64,000 bases of DNA, from positions 10,480,501 through 10,544,500 of the forward strand of contig OX344758.2 of the NCBI GenBank assembly GCA_947034885.2, written 5' to 3'. A program made the position numbers and the translations under genes. This stretch comes from Thuidium tamariscinum. Taxonomy: Eukaryota; Streptophyta; Bryopsida; Hypnales; Thuidiaceae. The number at the start of each line of letters is the position of its first letter. Position 1 is the first letter of the stretch. This document shows positions 26,230 to 37,257 of this stretch, piece after piece. The notes beneath the pieces were generated by a model. It ran no database searches and was not told the DNA's origin. It saw only the letters and a program-made list of their open reading frames with translations.

Positions 26230-26510
26230 TTTTTAAGTTAATTGTCCTTGAAAGAGAAATGGAATTTTCATCTAATTCAAGTTGTTTCATATTTTTTTGG
26301 AGTGTTGTGGAATTAGATATGAAATTTTGAAGTTGAAATGACATAGGACTCTAAAACTACACACCTCCTCAAATGTCCATTATTTGTACATTGTTGGTAC
26401 AACAAAAGAGCGTGTGTACAAATAGGTATACATTTGAAGAAGTGGGTGGTTTTAGAGCTTGAATGCTTTAAGAACCTCCTAACATTAACACTTGCATTCT
26501 TCACTAGCTC
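26230..26510. repeat. ~270-bp dispersed repeat, partner of 59,245-59,510
   Basis: Direct diverged copies share GTCCTTGAAAGA, GTTGAAATG.CAT.GG, CACCTCCT.AAATGT.CATT and ACATTTGAAGAAGTGGGTGG. A fragment also appears near 28,690-28,740. Noncoding. Confidence 0.7.
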
Positions 26511-28203
26511 TTGTAACAAGCATGAATCCTCATTTGTGTGGAACAATTTTGATGATTGCCACTATTGAAATGAAATAAGACTCATAAAATTTTCCTATAG
26601 AGAAAAGATTGATAGAATTGCATGATTTTTAGAAAATGCCATTGTCAACAAGATTGATGAAAGATGTTCTATTAGGCTAGACTTTGCACATATGCTAAGA
26701 TCAAAATGTTGAAATTGGAATGCTCAAAGGTGCTTCAAATTTTTCAATTTTTCAATTTTCAATTTCAATTTTTTTCCGTGCATTGTATATAAGATCATAA
26801 TTTTGTGTACAATTCTTTTTTTAATCATTTTGATGCAAGGAAAAAATATATGAGTGTTTGGAGTAACGTGCCTAGAGCACCTTCTCCATTCTAATGAAAT
26901 TTACCAAAAATTGTATAGATGATTATTTTCATATTGGATTGCACAAATGGATTTAGCAAAAGAAATTGTGTAGGGTATCTTTGCTATTTACAGACTATTA
27001 CTAAGGTTCATTTTTTGAATTTTTTGAAAACGTAGTTGAAGATGCCTAGCACATGCTGGGCCTATAGTCTTTTAGGGGCATTAGGAAAAAACTTAGACCA
27101 ACAGAGGACCAAGAATTTGCATAGCAATAATGCAATTATAGAAAAATATTATTATTATTATTACTATTGTCATTGTAGGAATCAAGTGCGGCACTACAAG
27201 TGCCATGTCAAAGTGGTAGTTTCAAACAAATTAAATTAAATTAAACATTTTTTTCAAATTAAAAAAAAATACGTGTGCTTCACAATTACATTGTGGCCAA
27301 TAATCAAACAACCTTCTACAAGGTTCTCATTTTTGTAATGTTCACCCTAGAACACCATGCATGTTAGTTACCATGGATATCATACTTTAGTATACTATTT
27401 GAATAAGTTGTTTAGGAAAATCAAGAACACTCATTTGAGGTCAATTATTGTACAAGACCCTCTTTTTTATAAAAATTTCAAATATAAATATTTACACTTC
27501 TATTTTATATTGAAAGATATTTTGTCATCAATTGCATGCTTAGTGTCAACAATATTAGAAGTTTAATTCTTGATGAATGAAGGTCACTTTCTTGGTCAAA
27601 GAACGCTTTATCTTATACCAAATGTATTTTATTAGTAATATTAGTAATCAATTGAGTGTAAACGGATGGATGCATACATTGGTTGTCATTCCTATTTGTA
27701 TCCATAGAGCTTATGAGTGTATTCACATTAACCATTTCACCACCAAAAGAGGGTGTTGTTTTCAACATTTTTTTACACTAAAGTTTTGAAAACAACATTA
27801 ATTTTTTTTCCTACATTTTAGCATCAAACAAATGTTAAAAATCTATATTGTTAAAAAGATGTCAAAAAGAGTAATAGGTATAGTGTCAAAAAATTTGTTC
27901 TTCAATTTGAAAGCTCATAAGTAACTCATAACTACCAAAAAGTTCCAAGTAACTCAAAACAACTTGGATATTGGAATTTGTACACCTTTAAAAAAGAGAT
28001 ATATAGTGTAAAAAATGCTAAATAGATACTTCACCTTATATGAATTACTGAAAATCTCCAATTTCACTTCAATGACATGACATTAAGAATTTCCACTACT
28101 AAGCATGAATTGGGTTCAAATCCACCATCACTTGCATATTAGTTGCCTTAGGCATCTATAAGCACAAATAACATTATTTTCAATGTCTTCTAGACATTTA
28201 TTT
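26511..28203. other. AT-rich gene-free stretch
   Basis: A short (TAT)n run near 27,148 and isolated short frames only. Confidence 0.55.
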
Positions 28204-28356
28204 CACTACAAGAAAATGGGGGTATAAATGACTTGTCCACAATGACTGCATTGACAACAATGACTGCAAAACAGTCATTTTGTAATCATTTTACAGTCAT
28301 TGTTGTCGATGGAGTCATTGTAAACAAGTCATTTATACCCCCATTTTCTTGTAGTG
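28204..28356. mobile_element. 153-bp CACTA-type MITE
   Basis: The ends are CACTACAAGAAAATGGGGGT and its inverted copy ACCCCCATTTTCTTGTAGTG, nearly perfect over about 30 bp. The element is flanked by TTT on both sides (28,201-28,203 and 28,357-28,359), a 3-bp target duplication. CACTACAAGAAAA is the well-known terminus of plant CACTA (En/Spm) transposons. The interior is itself palindromic around AGTCATT words. No transposase. Confidence 0.88.
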
Positions 28357-28956
28357 TTTAGAAAATCTTTCAAGCACATAAAGATCAACACTTTATTTGA
28401 CTCTAGCGTATCAAAACTTGAGTTAATGTATCAAAGCTTTAGTTTTCTTGTGACACTAAAGACACATTATTGCCAAAAAGAATGTTCAAAACAATTCCCT
28501 TTTGGTTAGTGTTTGCAAATGGAGTCTAGAGTGAAGTTTCCTAAATGAAGCATTAGCCAATTCATTCATGATTTGGAAGAAGTTGACTTTTACAAATATA
28601 TTTTATTAAACTTTTCTAGAAAAATAAAAATAAAAACTATTCTGATCCAAATAGTTACATATATTTTGAACATTAGTGGGAATTAATCATGAATTTTGGA
28701 GTTTGAATCACATGGGGCACTAAAACATCCACCTCCTAAATACATTATTAGTATTTTGATGAATTTTCGTAATTGGGACATTAAATGAAGCAAATATGTA
28801 CCTTTGCATTAGATAATGCTTTTACGGTTTGGTATCAATCACTTCATGGACGTCTTACCTCACTTCAACATAATGTTATTTGAAATTTTAGGACACTACA
28901 AAGTTGTAAAGTGGTTATGATTGACGCAATGTTAGGTTTGGTAGAAAAGCAACAAC

Positions 28957-29180
28957 GCTAGTATGTGAGCATAGAAGTGTGAGCCTATGAGCCTTGAGCC
29001 TAAGTATAAATAAGTATCCTACACTCATTGAAGGTGTTTATAATATAAACAACTATAATATAGGTGTTTGGAACATAGATACACTACAGCCATTGAGGTG
29101 TCTATAATATAAACACCTATACTATAGGTGTATAGAATTCTAGGCTCATAGGCTCACACTTTCTATGCTTGCATACTAGC
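28957..29180. mobile_element. 224-bp foldback element with ~38-bp TIRs
   Basis: The left end GCTAGTATGTGAGCATAGAA (continuing through GTGTGAGCCTATGAGCCT) is mirrored at the right end, which finishes TATGCTTGCATACTAGC. AAC stands on both sides, a possible 3-bp duplication. A degraded relative lies at about 60,018-60,225. Confidence 0.75.
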
Positions 29181-29183
29181 AAC

Positions 29184-30212
29184 TGTTGGTAGGAAAGTTT
29201 CAAAACACAATATAGTTAGGGTTCAAATATATAGAAGATGTGACACCAATGCATGCTCCAATCTAACCACCTTGTCTTACATGTAAATGTAGAAGATTCA
29301 TAATTATAGACTTATAGGTGATGTTTAGAAAAGATTAGAACCATTGTTTAAGTTTAGAGGCCTTGAACTAATTTACCAATTTTATTAACACTTAGTATGA
29401 AGGGATCAATTGATAATAGAGCATAGATAAATCAAAGCCTTTCCTAAAAAGTTTTTATTAAATGCCAAAGTAACCATATAAAATGTTATGGTGGTACTTT
29501 GAATTTTGACATTCATCTACATATTGGATAGAAAATATAATATTAGTACATATCACATGTCTATACTTTTGTTTTCATCCACAATCTAAAAATTCATCCA
29601 AGAATTTTCTTAAATTCTAAATTTTCTAGCAAAGAAACCTTGGATAAATCTACCGGTAATGCTTGCAATCCATTGCAAGTGGAATGGCCGCCTTCATCTA
29701 ATGGAGTAGTTGAATTTTCATTTTTTAAATATTTTTAATATTTATAGACAAATATTTTTTTAAATGATTATTTAAGTTACGATTCCTCAATGAATGATGA
29801 TTTTTGATATGGAATTTTGAAGTCTGATGTCCAAATACACCAATAGAATCATTAGATTGCCCCCAAATCAATATAAATGATCATATTATTCTTTTAAAAT
29901 TGTAATTTTTATTTAGTATGGGTTTATCTTCTTGTTTAAAAATAAACCATTATTTTTCCTTCCTAAAATGGATAAAACTTCAAGGTTCTAAAAAAATCTC
30001 TTTTTAAAAAAATGGTTTTACATACAAACAAACAAAATTCATATTGTGGTTATCCTCTCTAAGTTAATATTGTATTGTGATTACTAACTAACTCACTGGG
30101 ACTCAAAATTTTGATTGTGATTTTTACTCATTCCTAGCAAAAATTCGAATTATTGAAGATTGACTACTTTAGGTTGAATGCAAGATTAGAAAAGGCCCAT
30201 TCCTAGCTCCCA
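29184..30212. other. AT-rich gene-free stretch
   Basis: No feature supported. Confidence 0.5.
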
Positions 30213-31153
30213 TTGATCCCTAAATGGTTTTGACTACGTTTTCATCAAAATTGTTCCAAAACTGCCATTTCTAATATATGTACAAAAACTTAGAATTTTT
30301 TTTTGATACATGTAATCATAGGGTCTTGTAGTATGCTTGTTTACAAAGAGGTAGAAAAAATTTCAGAATTTTCCACCTAGTTGATTGCAAGATATCAATG
30401 TTTAAATTGACAAAAATCATTTTTTTGGCCTTGCAAAAAACTGGAAAGCTGCACTTCACAAGATCACATTTGTATGAAATTTTTTCGAATTGGTGGTTAT
30501 TATTTGGATTTGTTTTGAAAGGCAAGTTGGATACACGCTTAAAAAATTTCAAATCATTTTGAATTATACAATATATAGGAAAAAAATAGTAAGTAGACAA
30601 AAGTAGAAAATGAGCTAAAATACTAAATTGTAAACAATTTCTTTATGGAGTTGAAAAATGCCAATTCTAATGGTTAAAATGTTGTTATAAAAAATTTACA
30701 CCTAGTGTTCTTATTTTTCTAAAAATATTAAAAATTGAATTAAATAAAAAAAATTTAAACTTTTTTTTGTAGTGTAGAGATTCTATACTAACCACAAACT
30801 ACCCTAAACTAAAACTCCTCACAACTTTTGACTCATTGATCAAAATGGAATGATTCAAAGATTTTTGTTTAGATAAAAATCTAATAAATCAATTCTAAAA
30901 TTTTATTTCTTAAAGAGATAATTTTTAAAGAAATTTTTTTGTTGCCTGGACTACCCTCTAAGCTATAAAAACTACATATCTTATAATAACTTTTTAACAA
31001 TGTAGTCAAAAGCTATGAGACTTGTTGGGTATTGAAGCTACTCTTTGGGCACATGTTGTGTGAAAATTTCAAAGAAAAAAAAATCTCCATTTGTAGTAAG
31101 CCGCCCAAAATTACTATATTGCCAAGAAACATAGTTTGGCATTTACGGGTTAG
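30213..31153. mobile_element. Decayed family-1 element, about 941 bp, reverse orientation
   Basis: The termini are diverged (GATCCCTAAATGGTTTTGAC and GGCATTTACGGGTTAG). The interior matches the reverse of 10,572-11,502, including TTTTCATCAAAATTGTTCCA, a 'TAGGGTCTTGTAGTA' segment and an 'AACTCCTCACAACTTTTGAC' segment. TTAA is no longer intact at either end. Confidence 0.5.
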
Positions 31154-33387
31154 TGGAAAAATTGTTTAGAATCCTAAGGTCTAGAAATGACCCTCTTACT
31201 TTATATCTTCGATAAATTGGCCTTCATTCATTCATTCAAACCTTTATTATAAATTATATACTTCTCCTTTAGCAAATGTGGTTGGCAAATCTAAAAAGTA
31301 CTTTGTTGTTAAATTGATATTTTTCTTCTTTTTGCATAGAAATAAATTGTTTTTTTAAATGAAAAGTCTATAATATACTAGAAAAGACAAACTCATGAGT
31401 TCTCTAATGCAAGCAATTTAATGTCCATTGATTTGGAGAATCGAATATAGTTATTTCTCAATAGATATTAAAATAGTCCTTGAAAGTTCTATATAGATAT
31501 TTCTCAATATTTATCTTACAATATCTTGAAATACATTTATTTTCTAAAATCTATAAGCATTTTGTTTATAGATTCATTTTTTTATCTAAGTGAAATTTGA
31601 TTTCATGTACATATTTGCAAAGTAATAAAAATTGATGTATTCAATAAAATTGTTGACATTCTTTTTTAGTTATAGTTGTAAATTACTAAAGTAAATTAGA
31701 TGCAATCATAAGAAACAAAAGAATATGTAGATATTGGTTCATTTTAGAGAAACTTTAAATAATGTAGCCAAATTTTATATGATTAAATAATATCTTGTCA
31801 TCGACAGTTCTATATGATCATGCAAAAAGGTCTATTGCTTTGAACTAATTTTACATCCATATTTTGATATTTTACATTAAATATTTGCATTAGAATATTT
31901 ATTCATTCATATTTTTGCCACAACTAATTCAAGACCTTCATGAGAAATTCTAAGACAATTTTTATAGCACAATTTCTTTTAAATGCACATTCTAAAGAAT
32001 AAAAAGTTGAAAAAATAATTAATTATAAGTATATTTTTAAATAGTTTAAGGTTTTGAAAATAAAGCTAAATACAAAAATATTAAAAAATTCTAAAATAGT
32101 TCTAATAAGTTTCATATTCTTCCATATTTCTACAATTAGCAACATTTTGTAAATAGGTATTGAAATTGTTTTAAAATCTAAAGAGTGGACATCGGCAACA
32201 ACCATCATAATTTCCATTTAGAACATGTTCTATAATAGCGACAGTATTCTAAAAGCAACCACTAAAATAAAGGGATATTTTTCTTTCTTCAATTTATTAA
32301 TGGTGTACATTTAAGGAGTTAGTAACTTTTAGTGACCTCTACATTCCAACTTCAAAAATTTGTAACTAATTTGACAAAGATTCAAAAAATATAAAATGAC
32401 TTGTGTTAGATGACAATTCCATCTTTATTTGTACAAAAATTTACTAAACATTGTTCCAAGGAAGTAAGCTTAATGTACCTTTGAATGCAATTAAGGTAAA
32501 CCAACCCACAAATTATTGGCACCCATGAAATGACCCATTAAAATTTTGCATGCTTATAAATGAGATTTAGGCTACAATAGATGTCATGGGTGACAATTAG
32601 TGTATGTACGTGTAGGTTAGTTTTGTAAATAACTTGGAAAATTTGGAAGCTGTCAAAATTATTTGTGATTATTTTTAAAATTTTGAAAAAATTATTCTTG
32701 AGAAAAATTATAAAAAAGAATACATTTGTGCATGAGTATAAAAAATCAATCCAAAATTAAGAGTTTCCTAATAAAGTGTTAAAAACAAAAAAATCCTATT
32801 TGCTTGTTGGATTGTTGAATTGAGAAAAGTAAATATTTTGGTATGAACTTGCCAAGATAGACCTATATATAGGATATAGAGTGACTAAGTAATTGCAATT
32901 GAAACTTCTACGTATTGAATCTAAATCCATCATATAAAGTGTGTTATTTAGCTTTGATTTTGCAACCACTTTAGAAATATTGTGACTACTTTAAATGTAT
33001 AAGTTGATGACTATGGATGGTGGTCTTGGGATGCTCTTAGGCCTTTTGGGTTTCACATCTCAAAAACTCATAACAAATTTGTACTTTGTCAAAAATATAT
33101 AAGTTCAATTATTATTGCATTTCTTGCATTTGTCTTTATGTTCAAGAAAACAAAATCAACAATGCCTACTAGTTGTTTTTGCTTATAATGGGTTGGTTTA
33201 CCTTATTTTAGTTATTGAATAAAGTAGTCAAAAAGTAAAATGTGCAGCCTTTTTCAAGCAATAAAATTTGAAAGTAGCACTTAGAATTTGGAATTTTTAT
33301 ACATTTGAAGATTTGTTTGTAACATTTGATGAGTTTGTTTGTTTGTTTTGGTATAATTACCAGAACCGTGCATCTCTAAGTTGAATT
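31154..33387. other. AT-rich gene-free stretch
   Basis: No feature supported. Confidence 0.5.
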
Positions 33388-33585
33388 CATTGTATCATTT
33401 GAAAGCCCTCAATGAACACATGTGTGTGGACTTTGTTTTTGTGGTGTTCCGATTCACAACAAAAATTATATTGAATTTGTATCATTTGTATCATTGTATC
33501 ATTTGAAAGCCTTCAATGAAGAGAGTTGTATGGACTTTGTTTTGTGATGTTCCAAATCAAAACAAAAATGATATTGAATTTTGTA
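33388..33585. repeat. ~105-bp tandem duplication
   Basis: TCATTGTATCATTTGAAAGC starts two adjacent diverged copies (about 33,388 and 33,493). Both continue through ATGGACTTTGTTTT.GTG.TGTTCC and AACAAAAAT.ATATTGAATTT. Confidence 0.7.
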
Positions 33586-33975
33586 GTTTTTATGAAAGAA
33601 AATGTTTAAAAATTTACTTTTATTTTTTACTTTATCATGCTATGGCAAAAGTACAGGGCATACTACTAATTACCAAAGAGAGGTTGGAGTGAATTGGCCC
33701 CTTTGCTTGTTCCTTGTAAGTCACTCCAAAGGTGCATGTAAAAAAGTCCATTATTTTGTGTTGTGTTTAGGATATGTTCTTAACCTCTCCTAGCTAATTT
33801 GGTGTCCCTAGTTGCAAATATGAATTCATAATTCGCAAATTTCATCATGCGTAGAAACTAAAAAAATTTAGCAAGAGGGGGGCAGTTCTCCCTACCTTGA
33901 AGAGAGCAATCCAAATAAAATACATGCACCAATTCTCAGGCAATAACATTTGGAAAAAGCATGTGGAATTTGATA

Positions 33976-34358
33976 AGGGAGAAACATGGAATACTACACT
34001 TGTACCTTGCATTGGACCTTAGACTCATCCAAAACCATCCCTAGACTACAGTTAATGTATTTTTCAAATGCTAAACTCTAATTTGCCGTCACAAAATAAG
34101 GACACATACCAACATTTGATTGGTTCATTGTTGATTTTAGCAACGTTCAAATTTGGGGGCAACTATTGAACAATTTCATTGGTATAGGAAGCCAATACTT
34201 TGGAAAATCATAGAAATTCCATACGACGTCCAAAAAAATCTTTTTTTTTAGTATTCATGATTTTCACTCACTAATACTGGAAAAATATCAGTTTTAGAAA
34301 ACCCTACCTCCAATTATGCTTAATTCCTTATTTGGACAATTTTGGGTGTTTCCACAGT
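33976..34358. repeat. ~380-bp dispersed repeat, copy 2 (inverted)
   Basis: Reverse orientation relative to copy 1 at 25,782. It ends in TTATTTGGACAATTTTGGGT. Confidence 0.7.
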
Positions 34359-35254
34359 ACAAGATTGCTCCACCTCCATTGACAAGGGCATCAATGTGAT
34401 TTTGCAAACATTATGGTTGCCATTAACCCTTGAAGGACAAACCGGTGGCCGTGGAAACTATGCATTTTGATACCGTGTGACATCACCTGCTTTGAAAAAG
34501 CCAAATATATGCATTGGAAGTCAAAGTATTGTCCAAGATCTTCCCTTTCCACCCCCAATACTGAGGATGAGAAGTTGCATTTCTGTCCTGGAAAGAAAAA
34601 TTCTGTCATTCAGCAGATGCCAAACGTCCGTGGCATCGTTCAAGGGTTAAGCTCTTAATATCGAGTTTTTTTTCCTGATGCTGGCTCCCTCCATTGCTGA
34701 CAAGTCAAAACCCGCAAATCCTGTAGAAGAAAGACCAAATTCTCCTAGTAATGTAAAAATGGGTGCAATAATACCCCAAGCCACCTGGTTTGGGGTTGTC
34801 CCTTTTGTTGAACAGGAGGGAGCTTCCAAATAATCAGCCCATGATTCCGAGGATGCTTCATGCCTTGAGGTCATCAAGTCAGTTCAGTTGCTCCAAATCC
34901 CTGCCTGCAACTCCAACAGTGTTGGCCATTGTTGGAAAAGGGAGAGACAAAGACAAAAACAACATTGAATGAGATAACCTGAAGGAAATAGTAATAATAA
35001 GTTAAGAAGCTCCCCAGATAGGCAGGCAGGGAGGGGAGTTCCTTGCGTGAGCCCAGCCCCGCATTAACTTATGAAGCCCTCTTCAAGAGAGAGAGAGCCT
35101 TGGACTTTGCCTAACTTTAGAAAAAGAGCAGCTGGTGGCAAATTGGGCAACTGCCTTGTAATACAACGAGCTTCTTGCGGAGGTCCACACCAGGGTGAAA
35201 GTAAAAAGAAATAAAAACAAAAAACAATTTTGTGCTGTGTTAACTCTGTTGTAA
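34359..35254. other. Intermediate-GC stretch without a recognisable gene
   Basis: Composition rises here, as it does near ATG13, but the frames are short (at most 77 codons), occur on both strands and show no known motif. It could be the remnant of a low-copy gene or of an older element. Nothing firmer is supported. Confidence 0.35.
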
Positions 35255-35530
35255 GAGCATCCCCACTCCAGCTTCCCTATCTCTATCTCTATAGAGCTTT
35301 TTCCATCCCTGATCATTGCAGTAGGGAACCCAACTCGCAGTGGGTGTTCCCTAAATTCTGCGAATAGGGATTACCATGCAAGGCTTCCCTAAACAAGAGC
35401 CAGTTTGGGGAATTGAGACCCCCCCTCCCCCAAAATTTAGGGATACAGCATGCCAGTGGGGGGGGCCTCTTCCCTATCCGGATGAAAAACATCCAGATAG
35501 GGATAGGGACAAGCCCTAGTGGGGATGCTC
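35255..35530. mobile_element. 276-bp Tourist-like MITE with TAA target duplication
   Basis: The TIRs are GAGCATCCCCACT and AGTGGGGATGCTC. TAA flanks both sides (35,252-35,254 and 35,531-35,533). A 3-bp TAA/TTA duplication with this style of TIR is the mark of PIF/Harbinger-derived Tourist MITEs. No coding capacity. Confidence 0.8.
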
Positions 35531-35571
35531 TAAACACTCCTCTCCTAGCTGATTTGGGGCTTCTACGGTGC

Positions 35572-35880
35572 AAACACCCAAAACTGTCCAAATAAGGAAT
35601 TCAGCATAGTTGGAGGCAGCTTTTTCTAAAAACAATATTCTTCTACTATTAGTGAGTGAAAATCATGAATATTAAAAAAAGAAAAAATAGATTTTTGGAT
35701 GCTATATGTAATTTCTATGATTTTCTAAAGGGTTGGCTCCCTAGACCACAAAAATTGTTCAATAGATATCCCCAAATTTGAATGTTGCTAAAATCAGTAG
35801 TGAGCCAACTAGATTTGGTATTTGTCCTTAATATGCATGAGCGAGCATTAATGTTAGAGTCAAGCATTTGGCAAATACAC
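35572..35880. repeat. ~380-bp dispersed repeat, copy 3 (truncated)
   Basis: It starts AACACCCAAAACTGTCCAAA and follows copy 1 through the GTGAAAATCATGAATATT marker and the 'GTGAGCCAA.' segment, then loses similarity before the right terminus. Confidence 0.65.
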
Positions 35881-36521
35881 CAACCAACAAAGCCCATGCA
35901 TCCCTCTTTTCCAAGAGCTTTCCAATGGTATCAAGAACACCTCGAAAAGTTTCTTCTTTAACTGCAAATATGAATTCAAAATTTGCAAGTTTTTAGATTT
36001 CTGGAAAATATAAAGTTCTTGTATTTTCTCTAGGGATAAAACATAGTGGAAAAATGGCCTCTATAGGAAGCTCATTGAATTACAATAGACTTGACCTTGT
36101 AGAAGTTTAGAGCATTTTCTACAATCCTTGGAATATTCCAAACCCTTTAGTTCGTGGATGATACTCTATAAGTAATCAATTTTAGCATGTGCGAGCCTCT
36201 ATTTTTACTTCAACTCACCAAATTAGCCATACTTGAAGGGGTCCCTAATCCCTCTACAAGTTATATTTTCTTCTAGGATTAGCAAGTTGTTATAATAAAC
36301 GATTGCTTATTTTTTGTTCTTCAAAGTTATGTGACTTGTGATTGGTTGAAAGTATATTTTAGTGAATTGTATTGTTGAAGATACAAGTGACCATCTCCTA
36401 TAAATTTGATAGATTTCAATAAAAGGGGCAAGGATATTTCAAAGGCTGCAAGAGATGCTATTACAATCCATTTCCGATGACTTAAAAAAAATCAACATAG
36501 TTCTTGATTGGTTTTGTGGGG

Positions 36522-37257
36522 GGGTCATTGCAAGAAACGGTGGTCCTATTCTCCGTCACAATGGGAGTGACGTCATTCTTTTCTGCTATAACTTTTGAAT
36601 AAAAATATTCGAGAATATGAAATAATTATTGGACCTCTCTAACTTGATGGTTTTTACATCCCTTATTTTTCAGAAATTAAAAAAAATCATTTTATATTTA
36701 AAATTATTTTTTGTTAATTTGTCACAAATTGAGGTTTAGGGGTTTTTACTACGTTAGGAGTACCCAAATTTAATGATCTAAAGTTGAAATTTTCATGGTT
36801 CATTTGCGTAGTAGCAAAGTATATTCCTACCAACTAGTTTTCTAAAAATATATTATTTTATGTCCTCCACATGCATGTAAACAACACTCCAATTGCACGC
36901 AATTCCTGACCATTGACAATAGTACTAAGATTATTTTTTTGGTGAAATCTCATCACCATTAACTCTTCTCAAATGGCCAATTTTTAGATTTGAGAAAAAG
37001 AGCTTTTCCTATTTTTTACAAATTAAAATGTAATTATGCCCACTTTCATGAGATTTTCCACTTTTCTAGTTCTCCTACTTAGAGAATTTTCCTAAGGTTT
37101 TCCTCCATAGGGTACCTTCTCCTTTAAGGTGTGTACATTGTACATATTTTTCATATTTTTTAAAAATTGTTTTTCTAATTAAATAGTACTCCTAAAGAAA
37201 AAGGGGGAGTACTATTGAAACGCTACGCTTTTTGAACGCCGTTTCTTGCAATGACCC
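36522..37257. mobile_element. 736-bp TIR element (family 2)
   Basis: The ends GGGTCATTGCAAGAAACGG and CCGTTTCTTGCAATGACCC are perfect inverted repeats over 19 bp. The size is essentially the same as the copy at 3,879-4,613. This is the best-preserved member of the family. Noncoding. Confidence 0.8.
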
